A stretch of 53,603 bases of DNA from Streptomyces hygroscopicus subsp. hygroscopicus (lineage in GTDB: Bacteria; Actinomycetota; Actinomycetes; Streptomycetales; Streptomycetaceae), in contig NZ_BBOX01000033.1 of the NCBI RefSeq assembly GCF_001553455.1, positions 1-53,603 on the forward strand. Direction: 5' to 3'. A program made the translations under genes and the position numbers. The first letter of the stretch is position 1; each line of letters begins with the position of its first letter. The notes below the pieces were generated by a model. That model was not told the origin of the DNA and did no database searches. It saw nothing but the letters and a program-made list of their open reading frames with translations. This document shows, one piece after another, positions 16,947-24,838 of the stretch.

Positions 16947-17153
16947 GCGGTACCCACACAGGGCCCTGACGAAAGCCCCTTGCCCAGGCCCAAGGCCCAC
17001 CTGTCGACGTCGCGTCCCGCCTTCGCTCCGGTCGCGTGCGGGTACAGCTGGCACAGCTGTACCCCTACACAGTGGGAGACGGCGTACCCCGGGCCGTGGC
17101 CGACGTGCGCGGTAGCATCCGGAGCCTGCTGACCGCATGACGGGGAAGGCGCG

Positions 17154-17642
17154 ATGACGACGATCGCTGTGACCGGGCACATGGACATCACCAACGCATC
17201 GGTGCCGCTGGTACGAGAAGAGCTGGACAAGATCGTTGCCGCCTACGAGCCCTCCAGCCTGGTCGGGGTGTCGTGCATCGCGAAAGGCAGCGACAGCCTC
17301 TTCGCTGACGCGGTCCTCGCCGCGGGCGGGCGCCTGGCCGTAGTGATCCCTTCGGAGGACTACCGGCAGGCGAAGGTGAAGCCAGAGCATGCCGAAACCT
17401 TCGACCGGCTCGTGGCGGCAGCGGACGAGGTGCTGGTGATGCCGCACGCCACGGCGAACCGTCAAGCGTACGAGGCGGCGAACACCGTGCTGCTGGAGCG
17501 TGCCGATCGGCTGGTGGCCGTGTGGGACGGCCGGCCGCCCACGGGCAAGGGCGGCGGGACGGCGGACGTGGTACACCAGGCGCGCGAGGCAGGCATCCCC
17601 GTGGATGTCGTCTGGCCGGACGGGGCATCCCGCCGGGCGTGA
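17154..17642 (+). CDS. SLOG-like nucleotide-binding protein B
   Basis: A 162-residue paralogue of the 15615 protein. It begins MTTIAVTGHMDITN, then has VGVSCIAKGSDSLFADAVLAAGGRLAVVIPSEDY (nearly the same block as in protein A), and ends RLVAVWDGRPPTGKGGGTADVVHQAREAGIPVDVVWPDG. Both proteins keep the N-terminal glycine loop and the C-terminal GGTADVV loop, so both should bind ligand. It is separated from the RibD-like gene by about 207 bp containing a GACGAAAGCCCC element that recurs directly after this gene. Confidence 0.75.
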   Translation: MTTIAVTGHMDITNASVPLVREELDKIVAAYEPSSLVGVSCIAKGSDSLFADAVLAAGGRLAVVIPSEDYRQAKVKPEHAETFDRLVAAADEVLVMPHATANRQAYEAANTVLLERADRLVAVWDGRPPTGKGGGTADVVHQAREAGIPVDVVWPDGASRRA

Positions 17643-17664
17643 CGAAAGCCCCTCGCCCGGCCCG

Positions 17665-17785
17665 GGAGCGGCTCGCGGATACGGCGGCACGGCCGACGTC
17701 GTGGCCTACACCGAGCGCACGGGAGTCCCCTCTCGGGTGATCTGACCGGAGAGATCTTGCCCTCGGGTGATCTGGCCGGAGATAT
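17665..17785 (+). pseudogene. remnant of a third SLOG copy (3' end only)
   Basis: Positions 17670-17750 repeat, with a few changes, the 3' end of SLOG gene A (from about 15987), encoding RGYGGTADVVAYTERTGVPSRVI before a stop. The last 21 bases (17732-17752) are duplicated again at 17762-17782. No upstream part of the gene survives. This shows past duplication or recombination of the cassette. Confidence 0.8.
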
Positions 17786-17828
17786 CTGCCCGGGGCTGAC
17801 CATGCGAAAGAGCCCACCGCGCCCGGAG

Positions 17829-18680
17829 TCAGTGCAGGGCCTCGATGGCCTTCAGGATCAACGCCCGCGCCTCCGCCCCGTACACGGCCATGCCGCGCAA
17901 TTGCTCGAACGCCTTCAGGTACATAGCGATCTCCGAAGGCTGGGTGACGTTCACCTCGGCGGAGAGCAACTCCACGGACACCAGCGTGTCGTCGTGCACG
18001 TCGAATGTCTCCTGCGGCCACAGAACCCGCTCGCGCGTCCCAGCCGGGATGATGCCGAACGACACCTGCGGCAGGGCCCCCGCGGTCAGCAAGTAGCCCA
18101 GTTGGGCAGCCATCGCTTCCGCGTTGCCGAGCTGGTAATAGAGCACGGCCTCCTCGATGAGGAACACGTAACGGTGTCCCGGCTCGTGGATGACCTGCGA
18201 ACGCTCCAGGCGGGCCGCCGCAGCCTCCGCACCGTCGTCGGGGACCTCAAGGAACCGGGCGTTCATCGACAGCAGCGCTCTCGCGTAGCCCTCCGTCTGC
18301 AACAGGCCGGGGACCAGGACCGGCGAGTAGACGCGCAGCAGTTCCGTGGACCGGTACAGCTGAATGTAGCTGTCCTGGAGCTTGGCCAGACCGGTGCGCA
18401 CGCGGCGCCGCCATTCCCGGTACAGGGACTGGGCGTGCTGCGAGGCCGCGATCAGGTACGGAGCCTGGTCGAGAGCGTCGGCTGCGCGGCACCACAGGCG
18501 GATGTCCGTTGGTGAGGGCGGGGTGCGGGCGTTCTCGATCCGGGATGTCTTGGAATGGTGCCAGCCGCACCGGGAGGCCAGCTCAGTGACCGTCAGTCCG
18601 GCATTCCTCCTCAGTTCGCACAGCTGGCGCGCCACGTTCTCGCGGGCGGCTTGGGCTGAGGACGACGGTGAGATGGTCAT
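17829..18680 (-). CDS. XRE regulator with DUF5753 (Scr1-type)
   Basis: A 283-residue regulator. The helix-turn-helix is at about 14-70 (LCELRRNAGLTVTELASRCGWHHSKTSRIENARTPP). DUF5753 follows, with VYSPVLVPGLLQTEGYARALL and FLIEEAVLYYQLG as family landmarks. Such proteins act as the antitoxin-like/activator half of Scr1-Scr2 type pairs, whose partner is usually a small DUF397 protein. Here no DUF397 gene follows; instead a DUF6879 gene and an 85-residue protein lie just upstream in the same direction (22 bp to the DUF6879 stop). Genes of this kind are numerous in Streptomyces and often tied to development or defence. Confidence 0.9.
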   Translation of the reverse strand: MTISPSSSAQAARENVARQLCELRRNAGLTVTELASRCGWHHSKTSRIENARTPPSPTDIRLWCRAADALDQAPYLIAASQHAQSLYREWRRRVRTGLAKLQDSYIQLYRSTELLRVYSPVLVPGLLQTEGYARALLSMNARFLEVPDDGAEAAAARLERSQVIHEPGHRYVFLIEEAVLYYQLGNAEAMAAQLGYLLTAGALPQVSFGIIPAGTRERVLWPQETFDVHDDTLVSVELLSAEVNVTQPSEIAMYLKAFEQLRGMAVYGAEARALILKAIEALH

Positions 18681-18702
18681 GAGCTGGCCGTGGCACTTCC
18701 TC

Positions 18703-19236
18703 TCAGTGGATCTCGTACTGGTCGTGAGGGATCGCGCGGTCCCACACCGCGTCGAACGCCTCCGAGCACTGTTTGACGATGACCGGCTCGGTCCGCAACT
18801 CCATGTCCGGGTCGGCCCAGTTGCCGTCTCCGGTGAAGTGGTTGAACAGCACCTGCGTTCCGTCGAAGAGCCACAGGTCCGCGCCCGGAAGCATCAGATC
18901 GACGGCCCGGCGACGGGGAAGCCACCGCACCTGCTCGCCTGCGGCGACGTTCACAACGGTCCCGGCATGCTCGTAGCGGATGTAGTCGGTGACCGGCTCG
19001 GACACGATGCGTGCTCGGCGCACCACGACGCCGCGAGCGACCGCGCGGGAGATCATGTCGGTCCACGGCGCCCAGTACTCGGAGGCAGGGTCGACGTCCC
19101 GACGCCCGGTGGCCAGCCAGGTGTTGAAGTCGTCGGCTTCATCACCGACGGCGTACTGGTCGCGCATCTCAAGGTGCACTGCTGAATGCCGTGCGGCCTG
19201 GAACAGTTCGTCAAAGCTGAGCGCGTTCTGCGACAT
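18703..19236 (-). CDS. DUF6879-family protein
   Basis: A 177-residue soluble protein that matches the DUF6879 pattern: FDELFQAARHSAVHLEMRDQYAV near the start, then RARIVSEPVTDYIRYEH and a C-terminal LWLFDGTQVLFNHFTGDG. No reaction is known. Its start lies inside the 3' end of the preceding small gene (26-bp overlap) and it ends 22 bp before the DUF5753 regulator, so the three are one operon. The family's regular association with DUF5753 regulators suggests a two- or three-part regulatory module (established as neighbourhood, not as mechanism). Confidence 0.85.
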   Translation of the reverse strand: MSQNALSFDELFQAARHSAVHLEMRDQYAVGDEADDFNTWLATGRRDVDPASEYWAPWTDMISRAVARGVVVRRARIVSEPVTDYIRYEHAGTVVNVAAGEQVRWLPRRRAVDLMLPGADLWLFDGTQVLFNHFTGDGNWADPDMELRTEPVIVKQCSEAFDAVWDRAIPHDQYEIH

Positions 19237-19468
19237 CGCATGCCTCCCTCAGAACCGGGATCAGGCGAGCCGGGATACGGATGACCGTTTCGTGCTCGGG
19301 AATACCAGGCGCGTGCCCCGGCGCCGGCGTCTGGACGCACTGGGTGCGGGTGGCGTCGTCGGCGGTATAGCTCTGGATCACGATGTCCGCGCTCTCCGGG
19401 TCCACCCAGGCCGTGGGTGATCCGTTCTTGCCGGTATCGGGGTCGATCCCGATGAACTGTAAGGGCAT
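19211..19468 (-). CDS. small acidic protein in the DUF6879 operon
   Basis: An 85-residue protein starting MPLQFIGIDPDTGKNG with GGGAGA upstream. It has TAWVDPESADIVIQSYTADD and a C-terminal helix HETVIRIPARLIPVLREACDVAERAQL. Composition and size resemble small proteins that replace DUF397 in these operons. Its 3' end overlaps the DUF6879 start by 26 bp. A longer frame upstream to 19738 lacks coding character. Function unknown. Confidence 0.7.
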   Translation of the reverse strand: MPLQFIGIDPDTGKNGSPTAWVDPESADIVIQSYTADDATRTQCVQTPAPGHAPGIPEHETVIRIPARLIPVLREACDVAERAQL

Positions 19469-19925
19469 GTTCGTCTCCCGTGCCGTCGTCGTGCGCCGAT
19501 GTGCACCAAAGTCGCCCGGCGGTGCGGTCTCGTCAAGGTTGCGAATAAGCCTTACTCCACGATGAAAGCCTGCGTGCACATTCATGCACATTGCTGGCTG
19601 TGCCGCACATCTCACTCTTAGTATCGACGCGGGCACAACGAAAGCCCGGCGAGGACCGGGTGGGCTGCTGGTGCTCCGGGCCCGGACGGGACGACGGCGC
19701 CGGCGGCCCGCCCTCCCCGACACCCTGCCGGTCGGCACAGCCAGGCACGGCTACCGACAAGGCCGACAAGGCAGGGATGAAGGGACTCCGCACCGGACTG
19801 CGCCGCCGGGCCGGAGTCCCGTCCAGCACAGCTCGCCCCGATCTCCCGCTTGCAGGCCAGTGACCGGGACGAGCACCGCGCAACCGCGCGAGGACACCCC
19901 TGCGCGAGTGAACTCAGGAGGCCCC
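19469..19925. other. intergenic region without a recognised gene
   Basis: This 457-bp interval lies between the leftward small gene and the rightward 42-residue gene and should hold both promoters. A hairpin at 19643-19666 (AGCCCGG ... CCGGGTGGGCT) is visible. I see no convincing gene. Confidence 0.5.
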
Positions 19926-20054
19926 ATGCGATTACAGCATGTCGTCGTCCGCCAGGACCCGGACGACGGCGACACCATGCCGGACACGGACGCCCCGTCA
20001 CCGAGTGGTGGGACGCCCGGCGACTCCGACGACGGGCGCCAGTACGCCACGTAG
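19926..20054 (+). CDS. 42-residue acidic peptide with strong ribosome binding site
   Basis: ATG 19926 follows a perfect AGGAGG at five bases. The peptide MRLQHVVVRQDPDDGDTMPD continues Asp/Ser/Gly-rich and ends DSDDGRQYAT. It lacks a signal peptide and cysteines. It is followed 78 bp later by the 170-residue gene, also with AGGAGG. A short acidic gene with such a good start is likely translated; it could be a regulatory micro-protein or a leader-like peptide. No family is recognised. Confidence 0.5.
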   Translation: MRLQHVVVRQDPDDGDTMPDTDAPSPSGGTPGDSDDGRQYAT

Positions 20055-20132
20055 CCGACGTCAAGCGCCCCGGGTAAACGGCGGCCCGCGCCCGGAAGCG
20101 CGGGCCGCCCCCGCCACCAGGAGGTACCGCCG

Positions 20133-20645
20133 ATGATCGCTCCGCCCCCGCCCATGCCGGCTCACTGGCACTGCTACCGCTGGACCGGAGAGCGCCGCAC
20201 CTACGACGACGAGTCCGCCCGGCGGCCACCGCACCTCGTCGTACAGGACATCCCGCCCCAGGAGTGGCAGCGGATCGCGGCGGCCGGCCCCGCCTTCATG
20301 GCGAGCGACGTACCCCCGCTGGAAGTGCCGCACTGGCTGCTCCGCCCCGCCAGAATGATCAAAGCCACCTTCGAGGCGCCGGACAAAGCCTCCGCCTGGT
20401 ACCGAGACCAGATCAGCGACCTGAGCCCGTCATTCCTGAGCGACCACGACAAGGACACAGTCCGGCAGACCGAGCGGCTCACGGCAGCGGACGACCGGCT
20501 CAGCTGGGGCGGCGATGTCGTAGGCGGCTGGTACCTGCGTGGCACCGGATTCGCCTCGCTTCAGGTCGTCGCATGCAGCACGAACCGCATCCGCCCGACG
20601 ATCCCGTGCCCGTTGGGCCACCGGGCCGGTTCGGCGGCAGGCTGA
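20133..20645 (+). CDS. hypothetical protein with N-terminal WHCYRWTGERR
   Basis: A 170-residue protein beginning MIAPPPPMPAHWHCYRWTGERRTYDDE, preceded by AGGAGG at seven bases. Downstream text includes PPLEVPHWLLRPARMIKATFEAPDKASAWYRDQI and GGWYLRGTGFASLQVVACS. No catalytic pattern is recognised. It is convergent with the M20 amidohydrolase (70 bp between stops) and probably cotranscribed with the 42-residue gene. Streptomyces accessory regions carry many single-copy proteins of this kind. Confidence 0.6.
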   Translation: MIAPPPPMPAHWHCYRWTGERRTYDDESARRPPHLVVQDIPPQEWQRIAAAGPAFMASDVPPLEVPHWLLRPARMIKATFEAPDKASAWYRDQISDLSPSFLSDHDKDTVRQTERLTAADDRLSWGGDVVGGWYLRGTGFASLQVVACSTNRIRPTIPCPLGHRAGSAAG

Positions 20646-20715
20646 GGCTCGGCGTTCCCGGCGATCCCCGGCGATGCCGGGGCCGGGCGGCGGGCGGGCC
20701 ACCCGGCCGCCGGGG

Positions 20716-21936
20716 TCACGCGTTCCGGTCCAGCAGCACGGCGGCCGTGAACAGCTCCACACCCACCGCGATCGCGCCCTCGTCCACGTCGAAATCGCCC
20801 GCGTGCAGGTCGCGGCGGGTGGTGTCGCCGACCTTGCGGACCCCCAGCCGGGCCATCGCACCGGGCACCCGCTCCAGGTACCAGGAGAAGTCCTCGCCGC
20901 CCAGGGACTGTTCGGTGTCCTCCACGGCCTGGGCACCACGGCGGGCGATCATCGCGTCCCGCAACAGCTCGGCGGAGCTCGCCTCGTTGACCACCGGCGG
21001 GACCCCGCGGATGTAGTTGATCTCCGACTTGGCGCGGTGCAGGGTGGCGATCTCGTCGACCGCCGCGTGGACCAGGTCCGGGGCCTCCCGCCAGGCGGGC
21101 AGGTCCAGGCAGCGGACCGTGGCGGACAGCTCGGCGTGCTGCGGGATCACGTTGCAGGCGTGGCCCGACTCAACCCGGCCCCAGGTGACGGCCAGGCCCG
21201 AGCGGGCATCGACCCGGCGGGCCAGCAGCGCGGGCACCTCGGTGATCACCTTGGCGGCGGCGGTGACCAGGTCGGTGGTCAGATGGGGGCGCGCGGTGTG
21301 GCCGCCCGGCCCGTCCAGGGAGATCTCCAGCCGGTCGCAGGCCGAGGTGATCGGCCCGGTGCGCAGCCCGATCCGGCCGACCTCGACCTTGGGGTCGCAG
21401 TGCAGCGCCAGGATCCGGCCGACGCCGTCCAGCACCCCCGCCTCGACCGCGTCGGTGGCGCCGCCGGGCAGCACCTCCTCGGCGGGCTGGAACAGCAGCC
21501 GCACCGGACGCGCCAGCCGCCCCTCGCGGGCCAGCTCGGCCAGGACCAGACCGGCGCCGAGCACCACCGTGGTGTGCACGTCATGGCCGCAGGCGTGGGC
21601 GCGGTCGGCGACGGTCGAGCGGTAGTCCACCGTCTTGGTGTCGGGAATGGGCAGCCCGTCGATGTCCGCGCGCAGCGCCAGCAGGGGCGCTACGCCATCG
21701 CGCGGGCCGATGTCACAGATGAGGCCGGTGCCGGTGGGCAGCACCCGGGGCTCGAGGCCCGCCTGCTCCAGCCGCGCCTTGATCGCGGCGGTGGTCCGGA
21801 ACTCGCAGTTGCCCAGCTCGGGGTGCATGTGCAAGTCGCGCCGGAAGGCGATGAGTTCGGCACGCAGCTCGTCGGGGAGCGTACCGGGCAGAGCCGGCGC
21901 GGTGGCGGGTGTGACATCGGTCGCATCGAGGGACAT
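20716..21936 (-). CDS. M20-family amidohydrolase (amidase/peptidase)
   Basis: A 406-residue metal-dependent hydrolase of the M20D/HipO group, which cleaves N-acyl or amide bonds. Metal ligands appear in ACGHDVHTT, PAEEVLPGG and HTARPH, and the C-terminal LGGEDFSWYLE supplies the last ligand. Start at 21936 (MSLDATDV) is preferred over GTG 21948 because AGGTGA precedes it by eight bases. It has no signal peptide, so it is cytosolic. It precedes the nonulosonate polymer locus but runs separately; similar enzymes deacylate amino acids or amino sugars, so a role in amino-sugar turnover is possible but unproven. Confidence 0.9.
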   Translation of the reverse strand: MSLDATDVTPATAPALPGTLPDELRAELIAFRRDLHMHPELGNCEFRTTAAIKARLEQAGLEPRVLPTGTGLICDIGPRDGVAPLLALRADIDGLPIPDTKTVDYRSTVADRAHACGHDVHTTVVLGAGLVLAELAREGRLARPVRLLFQPAEEVLPGGATDAVEAGVLDGVGRILALHCDPKVEVGRIGLRTGPITSACDRLEISLDGPGGHTARPHLTTDLVTAAAKVITEVPALLARRVDARSGLAVTWGRVESGHACNVIPQHAELSATVRCLDLPAWREAPDLVHAAVDEIATLHRAKSEINYIRGVPPVVNEASSAELLRDAMIARRGAQAVEDTEQSLGGEDFSWYLERVPGAMARLGVRKVGDTTRRDLHAGDFDVDEGAIAVGVELFTAAVLLDRNA

Positions 21937-22045
21937 CAATTGCTTCACCTAAAGAAGCGTAGAACGCCAGGTGGGCCCGCCGAATGTCGATCAACAAAAA
22001 TTCCATCGGTTCGGGGACGCGAAAGTACCCCGCCCGGTGCATGAT

Positions 22046-22061
22046 CCCCCTAGTCAGGGGG
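22046..22061. promoter_or_regulatory. palindrome CCCCCT-AGTC-AGGGGG upstream of the M20 gene
   Basis: Six-base arms (22046-22051, 22056-22061) around AGTC, 110 bp upstream of the amidohydrolase start and followed on the top strand by GTATAAC. It looks like a regulator binding site; the regulator is not identifiable from the window. Confidence 0.45.
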
Positions 22062-22136
22062 TATAACAGGGTGCTTCTCGGACGAATGCGGTGAGAAGCG
22101 CCACACGGCCGTCCGGGCGACGGTCTCAGGACGCGG

Positions 22137-22235
22137 CGTACGCGACGAACCGACGTACGCGGGTGCTACGCGACGTACGCGGGTATCACGCGGCGTACGC
22201 GCCGCCACCGCGACGGGTTCCCCGTGGCGTACGCA
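22137..22235. repeat. periodic CGTACGCG array
   Basis: The palindrome-like octamer CGTACGCG occurs at 22137, 22154, 22174 and 22194, with a variant at 22228. Spacing is 17, 20, 20 and 34 bp, close to two helical turns for the central copies. It lies between the polysialyltransferase stop and the M20 promoter. Confidence 0.75.
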
Positions 22236-22262
22236 CCGTCTCACCGCGTCCCCGCGACGGGC

Positions 22263-23882
22263 TCAGGACGCCGCGACCGGTGCCGCGGGCGGGCCCGGGC
22301 TCGTCGGCGGGGCGGCGTCCCTCGGTGCCTCCGGGGCCCTCGACGGCGCCGGGCCCAGCCGTCGCACATCGCGGGCCGTCCCGGTGACCCCGGACAGAAA
22401 ACCCTGGGCCCTCGGAGATGCGTCGCTGGTCAGCCACGCGGGGTCCACATCGCAGACCGCGACCTGGACGCCGGTGCCCACGAGCGCGAGCGGCAGGGTG
22501 TGGACGACGGTCGAGGGGAAGCTCACGATCGTGTGGCCGATGGGGCCGCGGCGGGCTATCAGCTCCAGCGGCAGATCGGGCCGTACGATCTCCAGCCCCA
22601 CCTCGCCCGCGACCCGGCTGAGCTTCTCCGCGCTCTCCCGGCGATGGGCGAAGTAGCGGGTGGCGCCATGGGCGCGGGCCAGCGAGCCGACCGCCTCCAG
22701 ATAGCGCTCCAGGTCCACCACACCGGTCTCGACCAGCGAGGTTCCCACCAGATCGGTGCCACCGGTGAGCCGGGGCGGACCGAACCGGGCCCGGGTCCAG
22801 GCGAAGTCGTTGGCGGTGATGGTGACCCCGGGAGGCGGCTCGACCGGCATCGAGCTGAACACCTCGACCCGGCGGCCGTCGTCCGGGGTGAGCCGACGGC
22901 GCGCGGTGGCCGAGACCGGAGCGAACACCATGTCGCGCGCCCCTCGGCTGCCCCGCCGGTGCCAGCGCACCAGGGGCTCCCCCTTGGCCAGCTGGGAGAT
23001 GAACTCCATGGTGGCCGTGCCGTCGTCCACCACGATCAGGTCCCGGGCGCGGGTGAGGGTCAGCAGCAGCTGGACGTAGCGGGAGAACGGATCGCCTATC
23101 ACGATCCGCTCGGCCCGGCGCAGCGGCCCGCGCAGCCCGCCAATGGTCTTGATCGGCGCTCCGGCCCCGCCGCGCGCCTCCTCCCAGCGCACGCTGAAGC
23201 CCTCGTCCCGCGCCAGCTCGGCCATCCGGCGCAGCTGGCCGCGGGTCATCGGATCGTGCGGGGAGAGCACCACCACGGTGAGGTCCGGGAGCGCCGCGGG
23301 CTCCGGGCCGTCGGCACGCGGGTCATCGACGTGCGCCGCGTCGGCACGCGAGCCATCGGGACGCTGTACCTCGGCACGCCCCGCGTCGGCACGCGAGCCA
23401 TCGGCGTGCCGGGCGTCGGCACGCCCGGCGTCGGGACGCTGCCCGTCGGGGCACTGGCCGTCGGCGCGCCCCGCGTCGGCACGCGGGCCATCGACGTGGC
23501 GGGTGTCGGCACCCCCGGCGTCGGCACGCTGTACCTCGGTGCGCTGAACCTCGGCACGCCCGGCGTCGGCACGCTGAACCTCTGCGCACTGCGCCTCGGC
23601 GCGCCGGGCGTCGGCGTACGCCCACTCCAGTACGTTCAGCAGCTGGACCGGGCTCTCGACGAAGGCGAGCGTCGCGGACGAGGACGCTGAAGACGCGGAA
23701 CAGGTCGCGGAAGAAGTCTCGGAAGAAGCCACGGAACAGATCGCGGAAGAGACCGCGGCAGAGTCAGCGGGGACCATCGCACCGTCCAAGGGCAGGGCCC
23801 GGAAGCGGCGGGCGGCCCCCGAGGGGCCAGGGGTGCCCGCCGCTTCCGGGCGAGGGCCGGGCTCACCGGCCGGTGGATTCAC
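22263..23882 (-). CDS. polysialyltransferase-family protein with pentapeptide-repeat insert
   Basis: A glycosyltransferase of the bacterial polysialyltransferase type, predicted to extend a nonulosonate (sialic acid or Kdn) chain. The fold starts with LAFVESPVQLLNVLEWAYA (73-91). Conserved elements follow: VVDDGTAT (acid-acid-Gly motif), YFAHRRESAEK (His motif) and VSFPSTVVHTLPLAL (Ser/Thr motif). Residues 90-194 are 21 pentads of the A-D-x-x-R kind, inserted between the first helix and the next strand LTVVVLSPHD. The first 70 residues are Ser/Ala-rich and poorly conserved in appearance. GTG 23882 lies 11 bp after neuB; ATG 23777 is an alternative start. It belongs to the leftward arm of the wall-polymer locus. 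Confidence 0.8.
   Translation of the reverse strand: MNPPAGEPGPRPEAAGTPGPSGAARRFRALPLDGAMVPADSAAVSSAICSVASSETSSATCSASSASSSATLAFVESPVQLLNVLEWAYADARRAEAQCAEVQRADAGRAEVQRTEVQRADAGGADTRHVDGPRADAGRADGQCPDGQRPDAGRADARHADGSRADAGRAEVQRPDGSRADAAHVDDPRADGPEPAALPDLTVVVLSPHDPMTRGQLRRMAELARDEGFSVRWEEARGGAGAPIKTIGGLRGPLRRAERIVIGDPFSRYVQLLLTLTRARDLIVVDDGTATMEFISQLAKGEPLVRWHRRGSRGARDMVFAPVSATARRRLTPDDGRRVEVFSSMPVEPPPGVTITANDFAWTRARFGPPRLTGGTDLVGTSLVETGVVDLERYLEAVGSLARAHGATRYFAHRRESAEKLSRVAGEVGLEIVRPDLPLELIARRGPIGHTIVSFPSTVVHTLPLALVGTGVQVAVCDVDPAWLTSDASPRAQGFLSGVTGTARDVRRLGPAPSRAPEAPRDAAPPTSPGPPAAPVAAS
23301..23615. repeat. 15-bp coding minisatellite (21 pentads)
   Basis: Degenerate 15-bp units, in frame, encoding ADARR, AEVQR, ADAGR, ADGSR, PDGQR and similar. 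They are inside the polysialyltransferase gene and keep its frame. They do not match the A(D/N)LxF pentapeptide-repeat fold. Confidence 0.9.
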
Positions 23883-23893
23883 GGCAGAGTGCC

Positions 23894-24838
23894 TCAGACC
23901 GCGACCGGCTCGCGGTCGGCGGCCCCGGCCTCGGCCTCGGCCTCGGCGACCACGCCGGCGACCCGGCGCAGCTTCTTCATGGGGCCCAGCTCGCTCTCGT
24001 AGACCTTCTTGACGCCGTCACCGAGCGACTCCTCGATGATGCGGATGTCGCGCACCAGCCGCTGGAGGCCCTGCGGCTCGACGGAGGCGGCCTGGTCCGA
24101 GCCCCACATGGCGCGGTCCAGGGTGATGTGGCGCTCGACGAACGCGGCACCCAGCGCGACGGCGGCCAGGGTGGTCTGCAGACCGGTCTCGTGGCCGGAG
24201 TAGCCGATCGGCACGTTGGGGTACTCGGCCTGCAGCGTGTTGATCACGCGCAGGTTGAGCTCCTCGGCCTTGGCCGGGTACGTCGAGGTGGCGTGGCACA
24301 GCAGGATGTTGTCGCTGCCCAGCACCTCCACCGCGTGGCGGATCTGCCTGGGGGTGGACATGCCGGTCGACAGGATGATCGTGCGGCCGGTCGCCCGCAG
24401 GGCGCGCAGCAGCTCGTCGTCGGTCAGCGAGGCGGAGGCCACCTTGTGGGCCGGGACGTCGAACTTCTCCAGGAAGGCGACGGCCTCGGTGTCCCACGGG
24501 GAGGCGAACCAGTCGATACCGCGCTTTTGGCAGTGCTCGGAGATGGCGCGGTACTCGTCCTCGCCGAACTCCACGCGGTGGCGGTAGTCGATGTAGGTCA
24601 TCCGGCCCCAGGGGGTGTCGCGCTCGATGTCCCACTGGTCGCGGGGGGTGCAGATCTCCGGGGTTCGCTTCTGGAACTTGACCGCGTCACAGCCGGCCTC
24701 GGCGGCGACGTCGATCAGCCGAAACGCGTTCTCCAGGTCGCCGTTGTGGTTGATGCCGATCTCACCGGTGATGTAGACCGGGTGGCCGGGCCCGGCGATC
24801 TTGTCACCGAGGGTGCGGAGGCGAGAGGTGGAGCTCAC
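23894..24838 (-). CDS. neuB: N-acetylneuraminate/Kdn synthase without SAF domain
   Basis: Condenses phosphoenolpyruvate with a C6 sugar (ManNAc or mannose type) to a nine-carbon nonulosonate. The TIM-barrel motifs are clear: ITGEIGINHNGDLENAFRLI, AVKFQKRTPE, DWFASPWDTEAV, VASASLTDDELL, ILSTGMST and IGYSGHETG. At 314 residues the protein ends soon after the barrel in a charged Ala/Glu tail; the C-terminal SAF (antifreeze-like) domain present in most bacterial NeuB proteins is missing. GTG 24838 starts immediately after the neuA stop with no gap. Whether the product is Neu5Ac, Kdn or another nonulosonate cannot be told; Streptomyces walls are known to carry Kdn polymers (teichulosonic acids). 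Confidence 0.9.
   Translation of the reverse strand: MSSTSRLRTLGDKIAGPGHPVYITGEIGINHNGDLENAFRLIDVAAEAGCDAVKFQKRTPEICTPRDQWDIERDTPWGRMTYIDYRHRVEFGEDEYRAISEHCQKRGIDWFASPWDTEAVAFLEKFDVPAHKVASASLTDDELLRALRATGRTIILSTGMSTPRQIRHAVEVLGSDNILLCHATSTYPAKAEELNLRVINTLQAEYPNVPIGYSGHETGLQTTLAAVALGAAFVERHITLDRAMWGSDQAASVEPQGLQRLVRDIRIIEESLGDGVKKVYESELGPMKKLRRVAGVVAEAEAEAGAADREPVAV

Noticed and set aside
23301..23615. Pentapeptide-repeat (quinolone-resistance type) domain
   Set aside because: The pentads lack the central Leu/Phe (A(D/N)LxF) required for the beta-helix.
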